Assembly: GCA_046297095.1 (NCBI GenBank)
Contig: JBKCNS010000012.1
Span: 9,966 to 73,965 of the forward strand
Origin: JBBATK01 sp046297095
Lineage (GTDB): Bacteria > Bacteroidota > Ignavibacteria > Kapaibacteriales > NICIL-2
Length of the DNA stretch: 64,000 bases
Direction: 5' to 3'
Shown here: positions 8,834 to 18,485 of the stretch, in pieces
Numbering within the stretch: position 1 is the stretch's first letter
Layout: every line of letters begins with the position of its first letter
Program-made: the position numbers and the translations under genes
The notes under the pieces: model-generated
Database searches by the model: none
What the model saw: the letters and a program-made list of their open reading frames with translations, nothing else
Told to the model about the DNA's origin: nothing

Positions 8834-9625
8834 ATGAAAACTGCCTTTCTAACGCTTTTTACGCTTCTTCTGTTGTGTGTTACGAATTCGAAACTCAAAG
8901 CACAGGATACTGAATCCTCTATTCCTGCAATTCGCGGCGTGCAAACAAGCCACACGAGTCCGGCGCCACCGGTACATGGTCATGATTCCCTGCGAGCGTT
9001 TTCGTTAACTTCTGAAGTAGAGTTGGAAAGCGAGGAAACAGGAGTGGTACAGGGCAGTTGTGCTATAGGTGTGTGTGGAATGGACTCAATGGCCCTTACC
9101 ATCTATGGTCCGTTCGGAGTTCTAGTGGGGAAAATGGCGGCATCAAAGAATTCGATACTCTATTACGATGCTCTTCGTTCAGAGGCAGTGCAGGGAGATC
9201 CTGAATCTCCAAAGGTAGTATCGTCGCTTCCCTTCCCTTTAACCTTCACGGACTTCATGCATCTTACTCGTTGGGAGGTACCATTTCCAACGGCATCGTA
9301 CAAGTTTCTTTCTGCGCAGGATTCTTCAGCGGTATGGGCGTACACAGAGAATCCCGCGTTCATTGATGTAGCAAAGGTGAGAACATCCGACGGTGCTCTG
9401 TATGGCTACCAGCGAAAGAGCCGAAAGGGCGAGATCATTTTTAGCATGCGCTTTGATGATGTTCGCAATAGAAACGGAGTTAATTTTCCATCCACACTGA
9501 CAATGCAATTCCCTTCGCGTAACGCCAGCGCTCGCTTCGCGGTTATTGATTTTGTTCGTGATCCGGTGGGTGAACGCTATTCGTTTCGCCTTCCGAAAGG
9601 CGTGAAGTGTAAACGACTTGAGTAA
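8834..9625 (+). CDS. Exported DUF4292/LolB-like protein
   Basis: This is a predicted periplasmic or outer-membrane-associated protein of 263 aa. The ATG at 8834 begins a clear signal peptide (MKTAFLTLFTLLLLCVTNS, cleaved near KAQ); an upstream ATG at 8786 would put 16 extra polar residues before it. The central part (SMALTIYGPFGVLVGKMAAS) and the C-terminal beta-rich part with SMRFDDVRNRNGVNFPST resemble the DUF4292 family, which has a LolB/LolA-like lipid-binding fold. No lipobox cysteine is obvious. It is followed closely by lptD, so a role in outer-membrane assembly is plausible but inferred. Confidence 0.7.
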   Translation: MKTAFLTLFTLLLLCVTNSKLKAQDTESSIPAIRGVQTSHTSPAPPVHGHDSLRAFSLTSEVELESEETGVVQGSCAIGVCGMDSMALTIYGPFGVLVGKMAASKNSILYYDALRSEAVQGDPESPKVVSSLPFPLTFTDFMHLTRWEVPFPTASYKFLSAQDSSAVWAYTENPAFIDVAKVRTSDGALYGYQRKSRKGEIIFSMRFDDVRNRNGVNFPSTLTMQFPSRNASARFAVIDFVRDPVGERYSFRLPKGVKCKRLE

Positions 9626-9700
9626 CAGCCCGTGCCGGAAGTTCATCTGCGTCCATTGAAGTTCTCCTTGACGGCACCATTACACCGGGTGACGCGGCTC

Positions 9701-12427
9701 ATGCATACTCGGCGGTGCAAGCGGTACCGGTTAGGGACGATCTTGGCTTGTTGTGTGCTATTCCTTCAATCAACGATTCCCGCATCGGCAGTACCCGCCG
9801 GCGCTTTGACTTTTTCGCCCGCATCATGGCCCGCCACAATCGGCAGAGGTAGTGTAGGAGCTGCCGCTAACTATAACGCCGATAGTTCTAATGATTCTCT
9901 GCAACCGGTTTCTGCCCGAGTGCCGGTGCGCTCCTCCGGAGGAGTAGATACAGTAGTTACCTACAAAGCAAAAGACTCTGTGGTGTTCTCGCTTCGCAGC
10001 AAAAAGATGCGCTTACGCGGAACGGCAGAGACGGCGCTTCGCGCCAGAGTTTTACAATCCGAGGTGATAGAGATTTACTTCGACAGCGGGCTGATGTCGA
10101 GCACCGGCGCAAAAGATTCCGCCGGCACCATGATCGGCTATCCGGTGTTCAACGACAACGGCAGCAGCTATGCGGGCGAAGTAATCAAATACAATCTTCG
10201 TAATCAGCTTGGTACTGTATCGCTTGGCGAAACAACCATTCAAAACGGCTTCTTTACCGGATCCCGCATAAAGCGCAACGCCGATCAAAGCTTATACGTT
10301 GAGCACGGGTGCTTTACCACCTGCGATAAGCCTCACCCGCACTTTTACCTGACAGCAGAGCACATGAAGCTCATTCCGGACGATCGCGTATTCATGGAAG
10401 ACTTTTATCTGGTTGTGGGCGATATTCCTATACTCTACGTGCCCATTGGCGTGTTCTTTCCCAACTCGCGCGGGCGGCAATCCGGTATCATTCTGCCGCG
10501 TCCCTTTGTTGATGCCAATCGAGGCGTGTCGTTTCAGAACTTCGGGTATTACTTCGCACTTAGCGACTATTACGACACTCAAATCACCGCCGATTTTTAC
10601 AGCAAGGGTGGATGGCAGTTGAACAATAGGTGGAATTACAATGTGCGGTATCTGTTATCCGGACAATTGGATGCCTCGTATGCCTATGTGCGGCCCAACA
10701 CCAGGCTTCCCTATCAACGGGACTATCGCTTTGCATGGAATCACAACCAAACCATTTCACCACAAACACAGTTCACGGCAAATCTGAATTTCCAGTCCAA
10801 CACCTTCAACACCAATACTATCGCTACTCTGCAGCAGCGCATTCAGAAAAATGTGTTCAGCTCTGCGGGCCTGTCGCACTCATTCGGCAACAACATCAGC
10901 ACTTCGCTGAACTACGTGCGCAATCAGGATATCGAGGCTAAAACCTACGAGCAATCACCAACTGCATCGCTCACTGTTCCGGCATTCTTTCCCTTCAAGA
11001 CGAAGGGCTCGACCTCGTGGCTGTCGGACATCTCCATCAACTATTCCACGGTTGTGGCTCCCACATTTACCCATGGCCTTAGCGTGCAGTCCAGAGACTC
11101 GGTGTACTTCGATTCGGTTGCAAACAAGGATAGGATTCAAACCCTTTATGACTCCACCTATTCCGATACCTACAAGGCCGTGTGGCGGCATTCACCATCC
11201 ATCACCATTTCACCGAAACTGGGAGTAGTATCAGTCACTCCTGCCGTGAACTTTTCCGCTAATATGTATCCGCGTCGTATCGTGGAACGCCGATACGACA
11301 GCGTAACCAAGAAGACACTTGATATAGTGGAGAATGGTCTGTTCACCGAGTACAACGCCAGCTTAGGCGTTACCACGCGCACCACACTCTATGGTACTCC
11401 GCTTGTACTTGGATCAATAGCGTTGCGGCACACGTTGATGCCATCGGTAGGCCTGAGCTATACACCGGATTTTTCGGCGGAGAGATATGGTTTTTATTCA
11501 TCGTACAACCTTCCTGCCGATTCCATGAACAAGCTTGCGCGCAGCATTCAGTACTCACGCTTCGAGCAGGATGGTGGCGGCATTGCCTCGCGACGTAAAG
11601 CTTTACTCATGAATTGGGCGTTGGACAACAGCATCGACGCCAAAGTGTTCAGAGATTCCGCGGACGAGAAGATTGAGCTTGCTCGTATCAATGTATCGGG
11701 CAATGTGAACTTCCTCCTCGATTCAAATTCTGTGAGCGACATTCGCTGGAGTGTACGTACACCTACCGTGGGAGAGTCGTCATTAACTGCAGACTTCACG
11801 ACAACGGTGTACGACGACGTTCAGCTTCGCGACACCTCAGGAGCGCTCACCCCGCGGTATTCAAGGGTTGCATCCTCACTATTGGATGCCGGAAAGTTTC
11901 CCCTGCGGGTCAGTGGATTCAACCTGTTTTTCAGCACTTCATTTGGGTCTGGACGATCGGCTTCAGCTGATTCTCGGCCTGAAGCCGACGACACAACAAC
12001 TTCGTCGATCGGGGATCGCTTCAAGCAAAGGGTGGGATATGTGGAGCAAGACGAAGATGTGTTTGGCGACTCCTCACCGGGCTATCGTCCGCTGCTCTTT
12101 CCGTGGAGCGTTTCTATGAGCCTCACCTACAGCTATCAAAAACCTTTTTCCGGCTCCGCCCCTACGCAGGTCTTTAATCTTCAAAGCACGATGAATTTAT
12201 CTCTGAGTTCAACACTGTCGTTGGTGGGCGGACTAAATGTTGATCTGTTGCAGGGCACGATCAATGCACCTGCCATTACGATACGGAAGATCATCCACTG
12301 CTGGGCCCTGGATGTAACCTGGTATCCCACCGGATTTGTGCGCGGTTTCTATTTGAGCTTCAGCCCAACATCTTCCCTGCTTCGAGACTTGCGCCTGGAG
12401 CGGCGTAGCAGCTCGTACATTCGGTAG
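9701..12427 (+). CDS. lptD: LPS-assembly outer membrane protein LptD-like
   Basis: LptD is the outer-membrane beta-barrel that inserts LPS into the outer leaflet. The 908 aa product starts with a basic region and hydrophobic signal peptide (LGTILACCVLFLQSTI, cleaved near ASA). An OstA-like periplasmic domain follows (about residues 70-260), with the family-typical GCFTTCDKPHPHFYL. The rest is a long beta-barrel rich in alternating aromatic strands. The frame opens at a GTG at 9632, but I prefer the ATG at 9701 because the signal peptide begins there. It lies just downstream of the DUF4292 gene, and lptG is 10 kb away in the window. Confidence 0.85.
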   Translation: MHTRRCKRYRLGTILACCVLFLQSTIPASAVPAGALTFSPASWPATIGRGSVGAAANYNADSSNDSLQPVSARVPVRSSGGVDTVVTYKAKDSVVFSLRSKKMRLRGTAETALRARVLQSEVIEIYFDSGLMSSTGAKDSAGTMIGYPVFNDNGSSYAGEVIKYNLRNQLGTVSLGETTIQNGFFTGSRIKRNADQSLYVEHGCFTTCDKPHPHFYLTAEHMKLIPDDRVFMEDFYLVVGDIPILYVPIGVFFPNSRGRQSGIILPRPFVDANRGVSFQNFGYYFALSDYYDTQITADFYSKGGWQLNNRWNYNVRYLLSGQLDASYAYVRPNTRLPYQRDYRFAWNHNQTISPQTQFTANLNFQSNTFNTNTIATLQQRIQKNVFSSAGLSHSFGNNISTSLNYVRNQDIEAKTYEQSPTASLTVPAFFPFKTKGSTSWLSDISINYSTVVAPTFTHGLSVQSRDSVYFDSVANKDRIQTLYDSTYSDTYKAVWRHSPSITISPKLGVVSVTPAVNFSANMYPRRIVERRYDSVTKKTLDIVENGLFTEYNASLGVTTRTTLYGTPLVLGSIALRHTLMPSVGLSYTPDFSAERYGFYSSYNLPADSMNKLARSIQYSRFEQDGGGIASRRKALLMNWALDNSIDAKVFRDSADEKIELARINVSGNVNFLLDSNSVSDIRWSVRTPTVGESSLTADFTTTVYDDVQLRDTSGALTPRYSRVASSLLDAGKFPLRVSGFNLFFSTSFGSGRSASADSRPEADDTTTSSIGDRFKQRVGYVEQDEDVFGDSSPGYRPLLFPWSVSMSLTYSYQKPFSGSAPTQVFNLQSTMNLSLSSTLSLVGGLNVDLLQGTINAPAITIRKIIHCWALDVTWYPTGFVRGFYLSFSPTSSLLRDLRLERRSSSYIR

Positions 12428-12480
12428 ATATAGAAGGACGACCTTATAAGCCTTGTCTGCAGAAGGCAGAGTTCAACACG

Positions 12481-12488
12481 TATATTCG
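12481..12488 (+). promoter_or_regulatory. Near-consensus -7 box upstream of the VWA-OmpA gene
   Basis: TATATTCG, followed by CGG, lies 93 bp before the ATG at 12582. It differs by one base from the TAnnTTTG box seen before other genes here and is identical to the copy upstream of rpsA. It falls just after the lptD gene, which suggests separate transcription of the VWA gene. Confidence 0.35.
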
Positions 12489-12581
12489 CGGCGGCAATCA
12501 ACGGAGTTCTCACCAAACTGTACGGTGCAGCTTCGACGAAACAAGTTTTCTCTACCTACATTACTAACAAAGCACAAACAC

Positions 12582-14462
12582 ATGAGTGTTACGCGATTCC
12601 TATCCGTTATCATTCTGGCAAGTTGCCTGCCGGCAGCACTGTTGTTTGCACGCGAAGGCGACATACGTAATGCCATCTCCGGCACAACATCCATACGCAA
12701 AGGCGATAGCGCTGTGATAAGCTGGAGTTGCGCGGACGCTATTGGTGTGCAACAGGCGGGCGACACCTCGATACTTCCTGCGAACTATACCTTGACCCTT
12801 CGGCCCGCCTCCACAGTGACCCTACGGTTTTTGGTACTGCGCACATCAGACACAAGCTCGATGACATGGTCTATAACCGTACGTCCGGCAGACACAGTTA
12901 AAGTACAGAGAGGTGGAGAGATACGATCGTTCTCGCTGCCTCCTTCCGTTTCAACCGAGCCAAATGCGTACTATGTCGGGTACAATCCACAGGGCGCATC
13001 GTCGAACGTTTATTCCGTGAAGATTCTTCGATTTGATGTTCCCGATTCCTCTCGCTCCGAGTATGTGGTCTATGGCGCACTTCTGGATTCTCTGGGAAAC
13101 AACATCCCTCTGATACCGTCGGATTCGCTGCGTGCGTCGCTGCGGTTTCTGTGCGATGGAGCATCACCGGCTACACCGGCTCAGGCTTTCGACTCGCAAT
13201 GGACGCGTTCCCAGCGCCACATGATCATGACGATCTGTATGGACAGATCCGCCTATGCTCAGAGTATCGACTCGGCTCTGCGCGGCGCAGTATCGGCGTT
13301 TACCTTTTCGTTGCGTTCCGGTGACTTACTATCGGTGAATACCTTCAACAGCGAAGCACAAACAGTTTGTCCACATTCCAGCAAAGACCGTTTAAACAAT
13401 CTTGGAGAGATGTTTAGCGGCGAAGCTTCGGGTTTGTGCGCCATGTTCCGCTCGGCGTACACATGCTTGCAGAAGTTCGACGCCACGTCCGGATACGACA
13501 ATGTTCTCGTGGTACTATCGGCTGGCGCAGACAATGCCTCGATTGCCTATTCTGCAGACGACCTTATTAAAAAAGCTACGGCAAAGCGAGCACGAATCAT
13601 CAGCATTGGCGTCGGTGACTTTGCCGACAGCTACACACTTAGATTACTTGCCTCCCGCACCGGTGGCGTGTTTTACTCTCTTCCCGTGGAACGTACCGGG
13701 CAGATCACGGATATTCTCAGAGAGATTAACAATGGTGTTCATGGCGCTTATGCGTTTCGTGTGCCCGTAAAAACACCCGCATCCGGCAGCTGTGACGATG
13801 GCCGCGTGGTGCTCGAAGTAGGATTGCAAAAAGGCTCGCGAAGCAGCTTGCGAGACACCTTGCACGTAGTGTCCGGTATTGAAAACGATTTATTGCGACC
13901 GCAAATTCTTTGCTTGTTTCCGTATGGCCGTCAGGACGTCAGCAAATCATTCATGCCCCACATTCGCAAGCTGATTACCCTGCTCCGTGACAATCCCGGT
14001 ATGTCGGTTGAACTTATCGGCAACTGCTTTGCCGAGGGTGACGATGAATCAATGCGAGCTCTCTCTGAAGCACGTTTACGTTCCATCCGAACCACTCTCC
14101 TGGATTCCGGTGTTGCGCCCACGGCTATTCGTTGCAGAGCTATGTCTGATATACTCCCGCGCTATCCATACGCTTCAACGGCATGGCAAAACGAGTTTAA
14201 CCGTAGCGTTGAAATGCGATGGTTGGATGCTTCGTCGTTGCCGTACGAACTCGTTACAGAATACGTAGAGTCAGAGCGGGATGCACAACTGGCAGTGCAG
14301 ACGTGGAGCAAGCGTTCGTTCAAGGCCTACTATGAAGCAGTAAATGTGCGGAGCACACCTGCTTTTAGAGTAAAGCTCTGGGGATACGACACCGAAGAGC
14401 GCGCAAATGCCGCGGCGGAACTTATTCGCAAAAAGTACAATGTGAACTGCGGCATCGAGTAA
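12582..14462 (+). CDS. Exported VWA - OmpA-like - SPOR-like domain protein
   Basis: This is a secreted envelope protein of 626 aa whose function I do not recognise. A signal peptide (FLSVIILASCLPAALLFA) is followed by a beta-rich region. A von Willebrand A-like domain (about residues 210-385) has a degenerate metal site (MDRSAY instead of DxSxS). An OmpA C-terminal-like domain (about 430-550, ending NRSVEMRW) and a C-terminal SPOR-like stretch (YYEAVNVRSTP to the end) complete it. The aspartate that normally binds diaminopimelate appears to be replaced by Phe, while the Arg is kept. I chose the ATG at 12582, directly before the signal peptide. It is downstream of lptD. Confidence 0.75.
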   Translation: MSVTRFLSVIILASCLPAALLFAREGDIRNAISGTTSIRKGDSAVISWSCADAIGVQQAGDTSILPANYTLTLRPASTVTLRFLVLRTSDTSSMTWSITVRPADTVKVQRGGEIRSFSLPPSVSTEPNAYYVGYNPQGASSNVYSVKILRFDVPDSSRSEYVVYGALLDSLGNNIPLIPSDSLRASLRFLCDGASPATPAQAFDSQWTRSQRHMIMTICMDRSAYAQSIDSALRGAVSAFTFSLRSGDLLSVNTFNSEAQTVCPHSSKDRLNNLGEMFSGEASGLCAMFRSAYTCLQKFDATSGYDNVLVVLSAGADNASIAYSADDLIKKATAKRARIISIGVGDFADSYTLRLLASRTGGVFYSLPVERTGQITDILREINNGVHGAYAFRVPVKTPASGSCDDGRVVLEVGLQKGSRSSLRDTLHVVSGIENDLLRPQILCLFPYGRQDVSKSFMPHIRKLITLLRDNPGMSVELIGNCFAEGDDESMRALSEARLRSIRTTLLDSGVAPTAIRCRAMSDILPRYPYASTAWQNEFNRSVEMRWLDASSLPYELVTEYVESERDAQLAVQTWSKRSFKAYYEAVNVRSTPAFRVKLWGYDTEERANAAAELIRKKYNVNCGIE

Positions 14463-14539
14463 CATGAACGATGCAGTACGGCAAGGAAGCTGTAGAGCAC
14501 TGAAACCTAAGATGCGAGCCATTTTACCTTCTCGCAGGA

Positions 14540-15490
14540 TTACGCGTGGCGAGACTCCAACCATCGCTCCGCATCAATTGCTGCCATACATCCACTACCC
14601 GCAGCGGTAATGGCCTGGCGATAGACGCTGTCTTGAGCATCGCCGCATGCGAAGATCCCCTCTATAGTAGTGCGAGACGATTTACCGATGGTGTTGATAT
14701 AGCCGTGATCGTCACAGTCTACAATATCGCGAACCAAAGCAGTGTTGGGTTCGTGACCAATGGCAACGAACACTCCATCGATGGACTGCACGGTTTCTTC
14801 GTTCGTCTGAACATTGCGCAAGCGAACGCTCGTGAGTTTACGAAGACCTGAGGGTAATGTCTCCCCCAGATACTCATCGATAATGGTATTCGTCATGAAG
14901 TTGATTTTGGTATTTGCCTTTGCCCGTTCCAGCATAATCTTCGATGCTCGAAACTCCTCACGACGATGCACCACCGTTACGGTAGATGCAAAGCGGGTCA
15001 GATAATTGGCTTCCTCCATTGCGGTATCTCCCCCACCCACTACCATCACGTGCAGTTGCTTGTAAAAGAAGCCGTCGCAGGTTGCGCATGCCGACACACC
15101 GTAGCCCATGTATTCATCTTCGCCCTTAGTGCCGAGAAGACGCGCTCGGGCGCCGGTTGCGATGATCACTGCATCGGCGGTGACTTTGGATTGGCGATCG
15201 GTGGTGAGTACAAAGGGTGTGGCAGTATGATCCAGATGTTCCACAATCTCATACACAGACACCGCTCCGAATCGCTGTGCCTGCTTTCTGAACACGTCCA
15301 TCATTTCCGGCCCCATGATCCCATGTTCAAAACCCGGATAGTTCTCCACTTCGGTTGTAATGGTCAACTGACCGCCGGGCTGCGTACCTTCGAACACCGA
15401 AACCTTCAGCCCCGCACGAGAAGCGTAAATGGCCGCTGTAAAACCGGCAGGTCCGGATCCGATGATTGCTACGTCAACATGTGTGCTCAT
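14540..15490 (-). CDS. trxB: Thioredoxin-disulfide reductase
   Basis: Thioredoxin reductase uses NADPH and FAD to reduce thioredoxin in the cytoplasm. The 316 aa product has the N-terminal FAD-binding GSGPAGFTAAIYASRAG, the redox-active CATC (ACATCDGFFYKQ), the NADPH-binding VVGGGDTAMEEA and the C-terminal FAD motif IFACGDAQD. The length and motif order are those of the low-molecular-weight bacterial enzyme. It faces the VWA gene convergently. Its leader contains a short 10-bp tandem repeat. Confidence 0.96.
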   Translation of the reverse strand: MSTHVDVAIIGSGPAGFTAAIYASRAGLKVSVFEGTQPGGQLTITTEVENYPGFEHGIMGPEMMDVFRKQAQRFGAVSVYEIVEHLDHTATPFVLTTDRQSKVTADAVIIATGARARLLGTKGEDEYMGYGVSACATCDGFFYKQLHVMVVGGGDTAMEEANYLTRFASTVTVVHRREEFRASKIMLERAKANTKINFMTNTIIDEYLGETLPSGLRKLTSVRLRNVQTNEETVQSIDGVFVAIGHEPNTALVRDIVDCDDHGYINTIGKSSRTTIEGIFACGDAQDSVYRQAITAAGSGCMAAIDAERWLESRHA

Positions 15491-15510
15491 AGGTTTGGCT
15501 TGTTCGGTAC

Positions 15511-15536
15511 GTATTGTTAGGTATTGTTAGGTATTG
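15511..15536. repeat. 10-bp tandem repeat in the trxB leader
   Basis: gtattgttag occurs twice in tandem and is followed by gtattg, beginning 21 bp upstream of the trxB start codon. It could vary the leader length or spacing by slippage; no role is known. Confidence 0.4.
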
Positions 15537-15753
15537 CAGACGTTGCAGATTCCGCATAGTCCGCACCGTTCGAAACTCATCTTTCTCTTTGAGAATTCTT
15601 GCTGTGGTTGCTCAGTGCTTCCTGACGAGCTCCTGGCACAATGGAACTGTGAAAAACAACGGCGTGCCACATATTCTCGGCAGCCGTTGATCTATCACAT
15701 TTCATCCACACGATAGGTTGGGTTGTCACCTTCGAATTCTTGAAGTTCCGGTA

Positions 15754-18222
15754 TTACTCTTCCGAAACGGTGCCGCCCTCAGCACCTTCTTCATCATCCC
15801 GAGGAACAACCGTGATATCGGCAATGGTATCGCCTTCATCAAGACGGATCAGACGCACTCCTTGAGTATTGCGGCCAATCACACGAATGGAATCGGCAGG
15901 CTGACGAATCAAAATTCCCTTCTGCGTCATCACTACCAGGTCGTCACTATCGGTAATGTCCGTAAGAGACACAACCTTGCCGGTCTTGGAAGTAACATTC
16001 ATGGAGATCACACCTTTGGCGCCGCGGCGCGTCAAGCGGAAATCTTCGAACTTTGTTCGCTTACCGTATCCGTTCTCTCCGATGATCACAATCTGCGTAT
16101 CGGGACGTTTGATGGTAATCATTGAGACGATCTCATCACCGTCTTGCAAGGTAATGCCCTTCACGCCTGTGGCAGTGCGGCCCATAGCGCGTACGTCGCT
16201 CTCGCGGAAACGGCAGGCTGAGCCTTCGCGCGTGCCCACAATAACATCACAGGTGCCATCGGTAAGACGCGCACTCAGCAGAATGTCTCCTTCATCTAAA
16301 CTCAATGCGATCTTTCCGTTGGAGCGAACGCTTTCGAACTCGGAGAGTTGCGTTTTCTTCACCGTGCCTTGTTTGGTACACATGAAGATGAATTGATCAT
16401 CGCTGAACGCTCCTTGCACCAGCAGATATGCGGTTACTTTTTCGTCCGCAGGCTTCTGCACGATATTGGCAATAGATCTTCCCTTCGCGTTTCTGCTGCC
16501 TTCGGGAATATCATACACCTTTACGCGGTACACGCGGCCCTTGTCGGTAAAGCACAGCAGGTAATCGTGCGTGGCTGCACGGAAGAGATTCTCTACATAG
16601 TCGTCTTCGTAGGTGCCCGCACCGCTCAAGCCGCGTCCGCCACGGCCCTGTCGGCGATAGGAGTTCACCGGTGTTCTCTTGATGAAGCCCTTGTGCGAGA
16701 TGGTCACAATAACTTCCTCGTTGGCGATCATATCTTCAACGGTGAAGTCCCGTGAATCGAACACCACATCAGTGCGGCGCTCATCGCCGTACTTTTCATC
16801 AACTGCGGTGAGTTCATCGCTAATGATCTGCATCTGCAAATCCTTGCTGGCAAGAATGGAACGCAACTTTTCGATGAGTTGAATAATCTCGCGATACTCT
16901 TGCTGAATCTTCTCGCGCTCCAAGCCGGTTAGACGTTGCAATCTCATGTCGAGAATTGCTTTGGCTTGAATCTCGCTCAGCTTGAAGTTGGCTTGCAAAC
17001 GCTCGGATGCTACCTCCACATTCGGAGACTCTTTAATAGTCTTAATCACTGCATCGATATTATCCAATGCAATGATAAAGCCCTCCAAAATGTGAGCCCG
17101 CTTTTCCGCGGCGGCAAGTTCATACTTGGTGCGTCGCACCACCACCTCGTTACGGAAGCTGATAAAGTGCTGTAGCATTTCACGCAGTTCCAAAACGCGG
17201 GGACGGCCATCCACAAGCGCAAGCATGTTACAACCGAAGGTTGTTTGCATTTGTGTATGCTTAAACAAATTGTTCAGCACCACGAGCGGAACACCATCGC
17301 GTTTGAGTTCAATGACAATGCGCATACCGTCGCGATCGGACTCGTCACGGATATCGGAGATATCCTCTAGAACTTTGTCGCGCACTTGGTCGGCAATTTT
17401 CTCGATCAAACCTGCTTTGGAAACCTGATACGGCAATTCCGTTACAACTATGGCCTCTTTACCATTCTTAGCGGTCTCGACAGAAGCACGTGCTCGAACG
17501 ATCACTTTTCCGCGACCGGTCAAGTATGCGTCGCGCACACCCTCGTACCCATAGATCACACCACCGGTAGGAAAATCCGGAGCAGTAATGTACTGCATCA
17601 GATCGTTGCTCGAGATTGACGGATCGGCAATCATCGCCTTGATACCGCGCACCACCTCGCGCAGATTATGCGGCGGGATGTTTGTAGCCATACCAACAGC
17701 AATACCTCCGGCACCATTCACCATGAGCAGTGGAATCACGGTAGGCAACACGCGCGGCTCTTCCAGCGAGTCGTCGAAGTTGGGTTGAAAATCAACTGTG
17801 TCTTTATCAATATCACGAAGCACTTCAGCGGCAATGCCGGCAAGGCGTGTTTCGGTATAACGCATAGCCGCAGGAGGATCACCGTCCACCGAACCAAAGT
17901 TACCCTGACCATCTACCAATGGATATCGCAGTGACCATTCCTGCGCCATCCGCACCATGGCATCGTACACGGAAGAGTCACCGTGCGGGTGGTATTTACC
18001 CAACACTTCACCCACCAAACGTGCTGACTTTTTGTACGGGCGATTATGCGTCAAGCCCAGTTCCTGCATTGCATACAGAATGCGACGGTGCACGGGTTTC
18101 AATCCATCGCGAACATCGGGCAGAGCGCGACTCACGATCACGGACATCGAATAATCCAGGTACGATCCCCTCATTTGCTCTTCGAGCAAAACGGGAAGAA
18201 TTTTTTCACTTAGTAAAGCCAT
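15754..18222 (-). CDS. gyrA: DNA gyrase subunit A
   Basis: GyrA is the DNA-breaking and rejoining subunit of gyrase. The 822 aa product has the winged-helix region with KPVHRRILYAM, the quinolone-pocket stretch HPHGDSSVYDAM and the catalytic tyrosine in AAMRYTE, then a coiled-coil tower and a C-terminal beta-pinwheel. The GyrA box is present in the form RQGRGGRG, which supports gyrase rather than topoisomerase IV. The acidic C-terminus (DDEEGAEGGTVSEE) is typical. The gene appears transcribed alone from a promoter about 35 bp upstream. Confidence 0.96.
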   Translation of the reverse strand: MALLSEKILPVLLEEQMRGSYLDYSMSVIVSRALPDVRDGLKPVHRRILYAMQELGLTHNRPYKKSARLVGEVLGKYHPHGDSSVYDAMVRMAQEWSLRYPLVDGQGNFGSVDGDPPAAMRYTETRLAGIAAEVLRDIDKDTVDFQPNFDDSLEEPRVLPTVIPLLMVNGAGGIAVGMATNIPPHNLREVVRGIKAMIADPSISSNDLMQYITAPDFPTGGVIYGYEGVRDAYLTGRGKVIVRARASVETAKNGKEAIVVTELPYQVSKAGLIEKIADQVRDKVLEDISDIRDESDRDGMRIVIELKRDGVPLVVLNNLFKHTQMQTTFGCNMLALVDGRPRVLELREMLQHFISFRNEVVVRRTKYELAAAEKRAHILEGFIIALDNIDAVIKTIKESPNVEVASERLQANFKLSEIQAKAILDMRLQRLTGLEREKIQQEYREIIQLIEKLRSILASKDLQMQIISDELTAVDEKYGDERRTDVVFDSRDFTVEDMIANEEVIVTISHKGFIKRTPVNSYRRQGRGGRGLSGAGTYEDDYVENLFRAATHDYLLCFTDKGRVYRVKVYDIPEGSRNAKGRSIANIVQKPADEKVTAYLLVQGAFSDDQFIFMCTKQGTVKKTQLSEFESVRSNGKIALSLDEGDILLSARLTDGTCDVIVGTREGSACRFRESDVRAMGRTATGVKGITLQDGDEIVSMITIKRPDTQIVIIGENGYGKRTKFEDFRLTRRGAKGVISMNVTSKTGKVVSLTDITDSDDLVVMTQKGILIRQPADSIRVIGRNTQGVRLIRLDEGDTIADITVVPRDDEEGAEGGTVSEE

Positions 18223-18257
18223 GATATCTGCGGGAGAGTTACGTCTGAAATGGTGTG

Positions 18258-18265
18258 CAAAAATA
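18258..18265 (-). promoter_or_regulatory. Bacteroidota-type -7 box upstream of gyrA
   Basis: On the minus strand the sequence reads TATTTTTG followed by C, an exact match to TAnnTTTG, 35 bp before the gyrA start. No TTG box is seen at the usual -33 position. Confidence 0.5.
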
Positions 18266-18485
18266 CTGTTTTATGTACTCTTTTTTGTGTCGGTTTTTCC
18301 ACATTATGCTCCGCAAATACCGGGTCCTATGCCGCATGATTACTCATGATTGGACAGCATTGCCTACGGTGGCTCCGCAACGCGCGCGAGTGACCGCACA
18401 CATGATTGACTGTGTTCTTTGGGCGTGTAGCGGAAGGTTACATTCTTTGATGTACAACGTACCGTAACGTTTGGGGGATGGCCGC

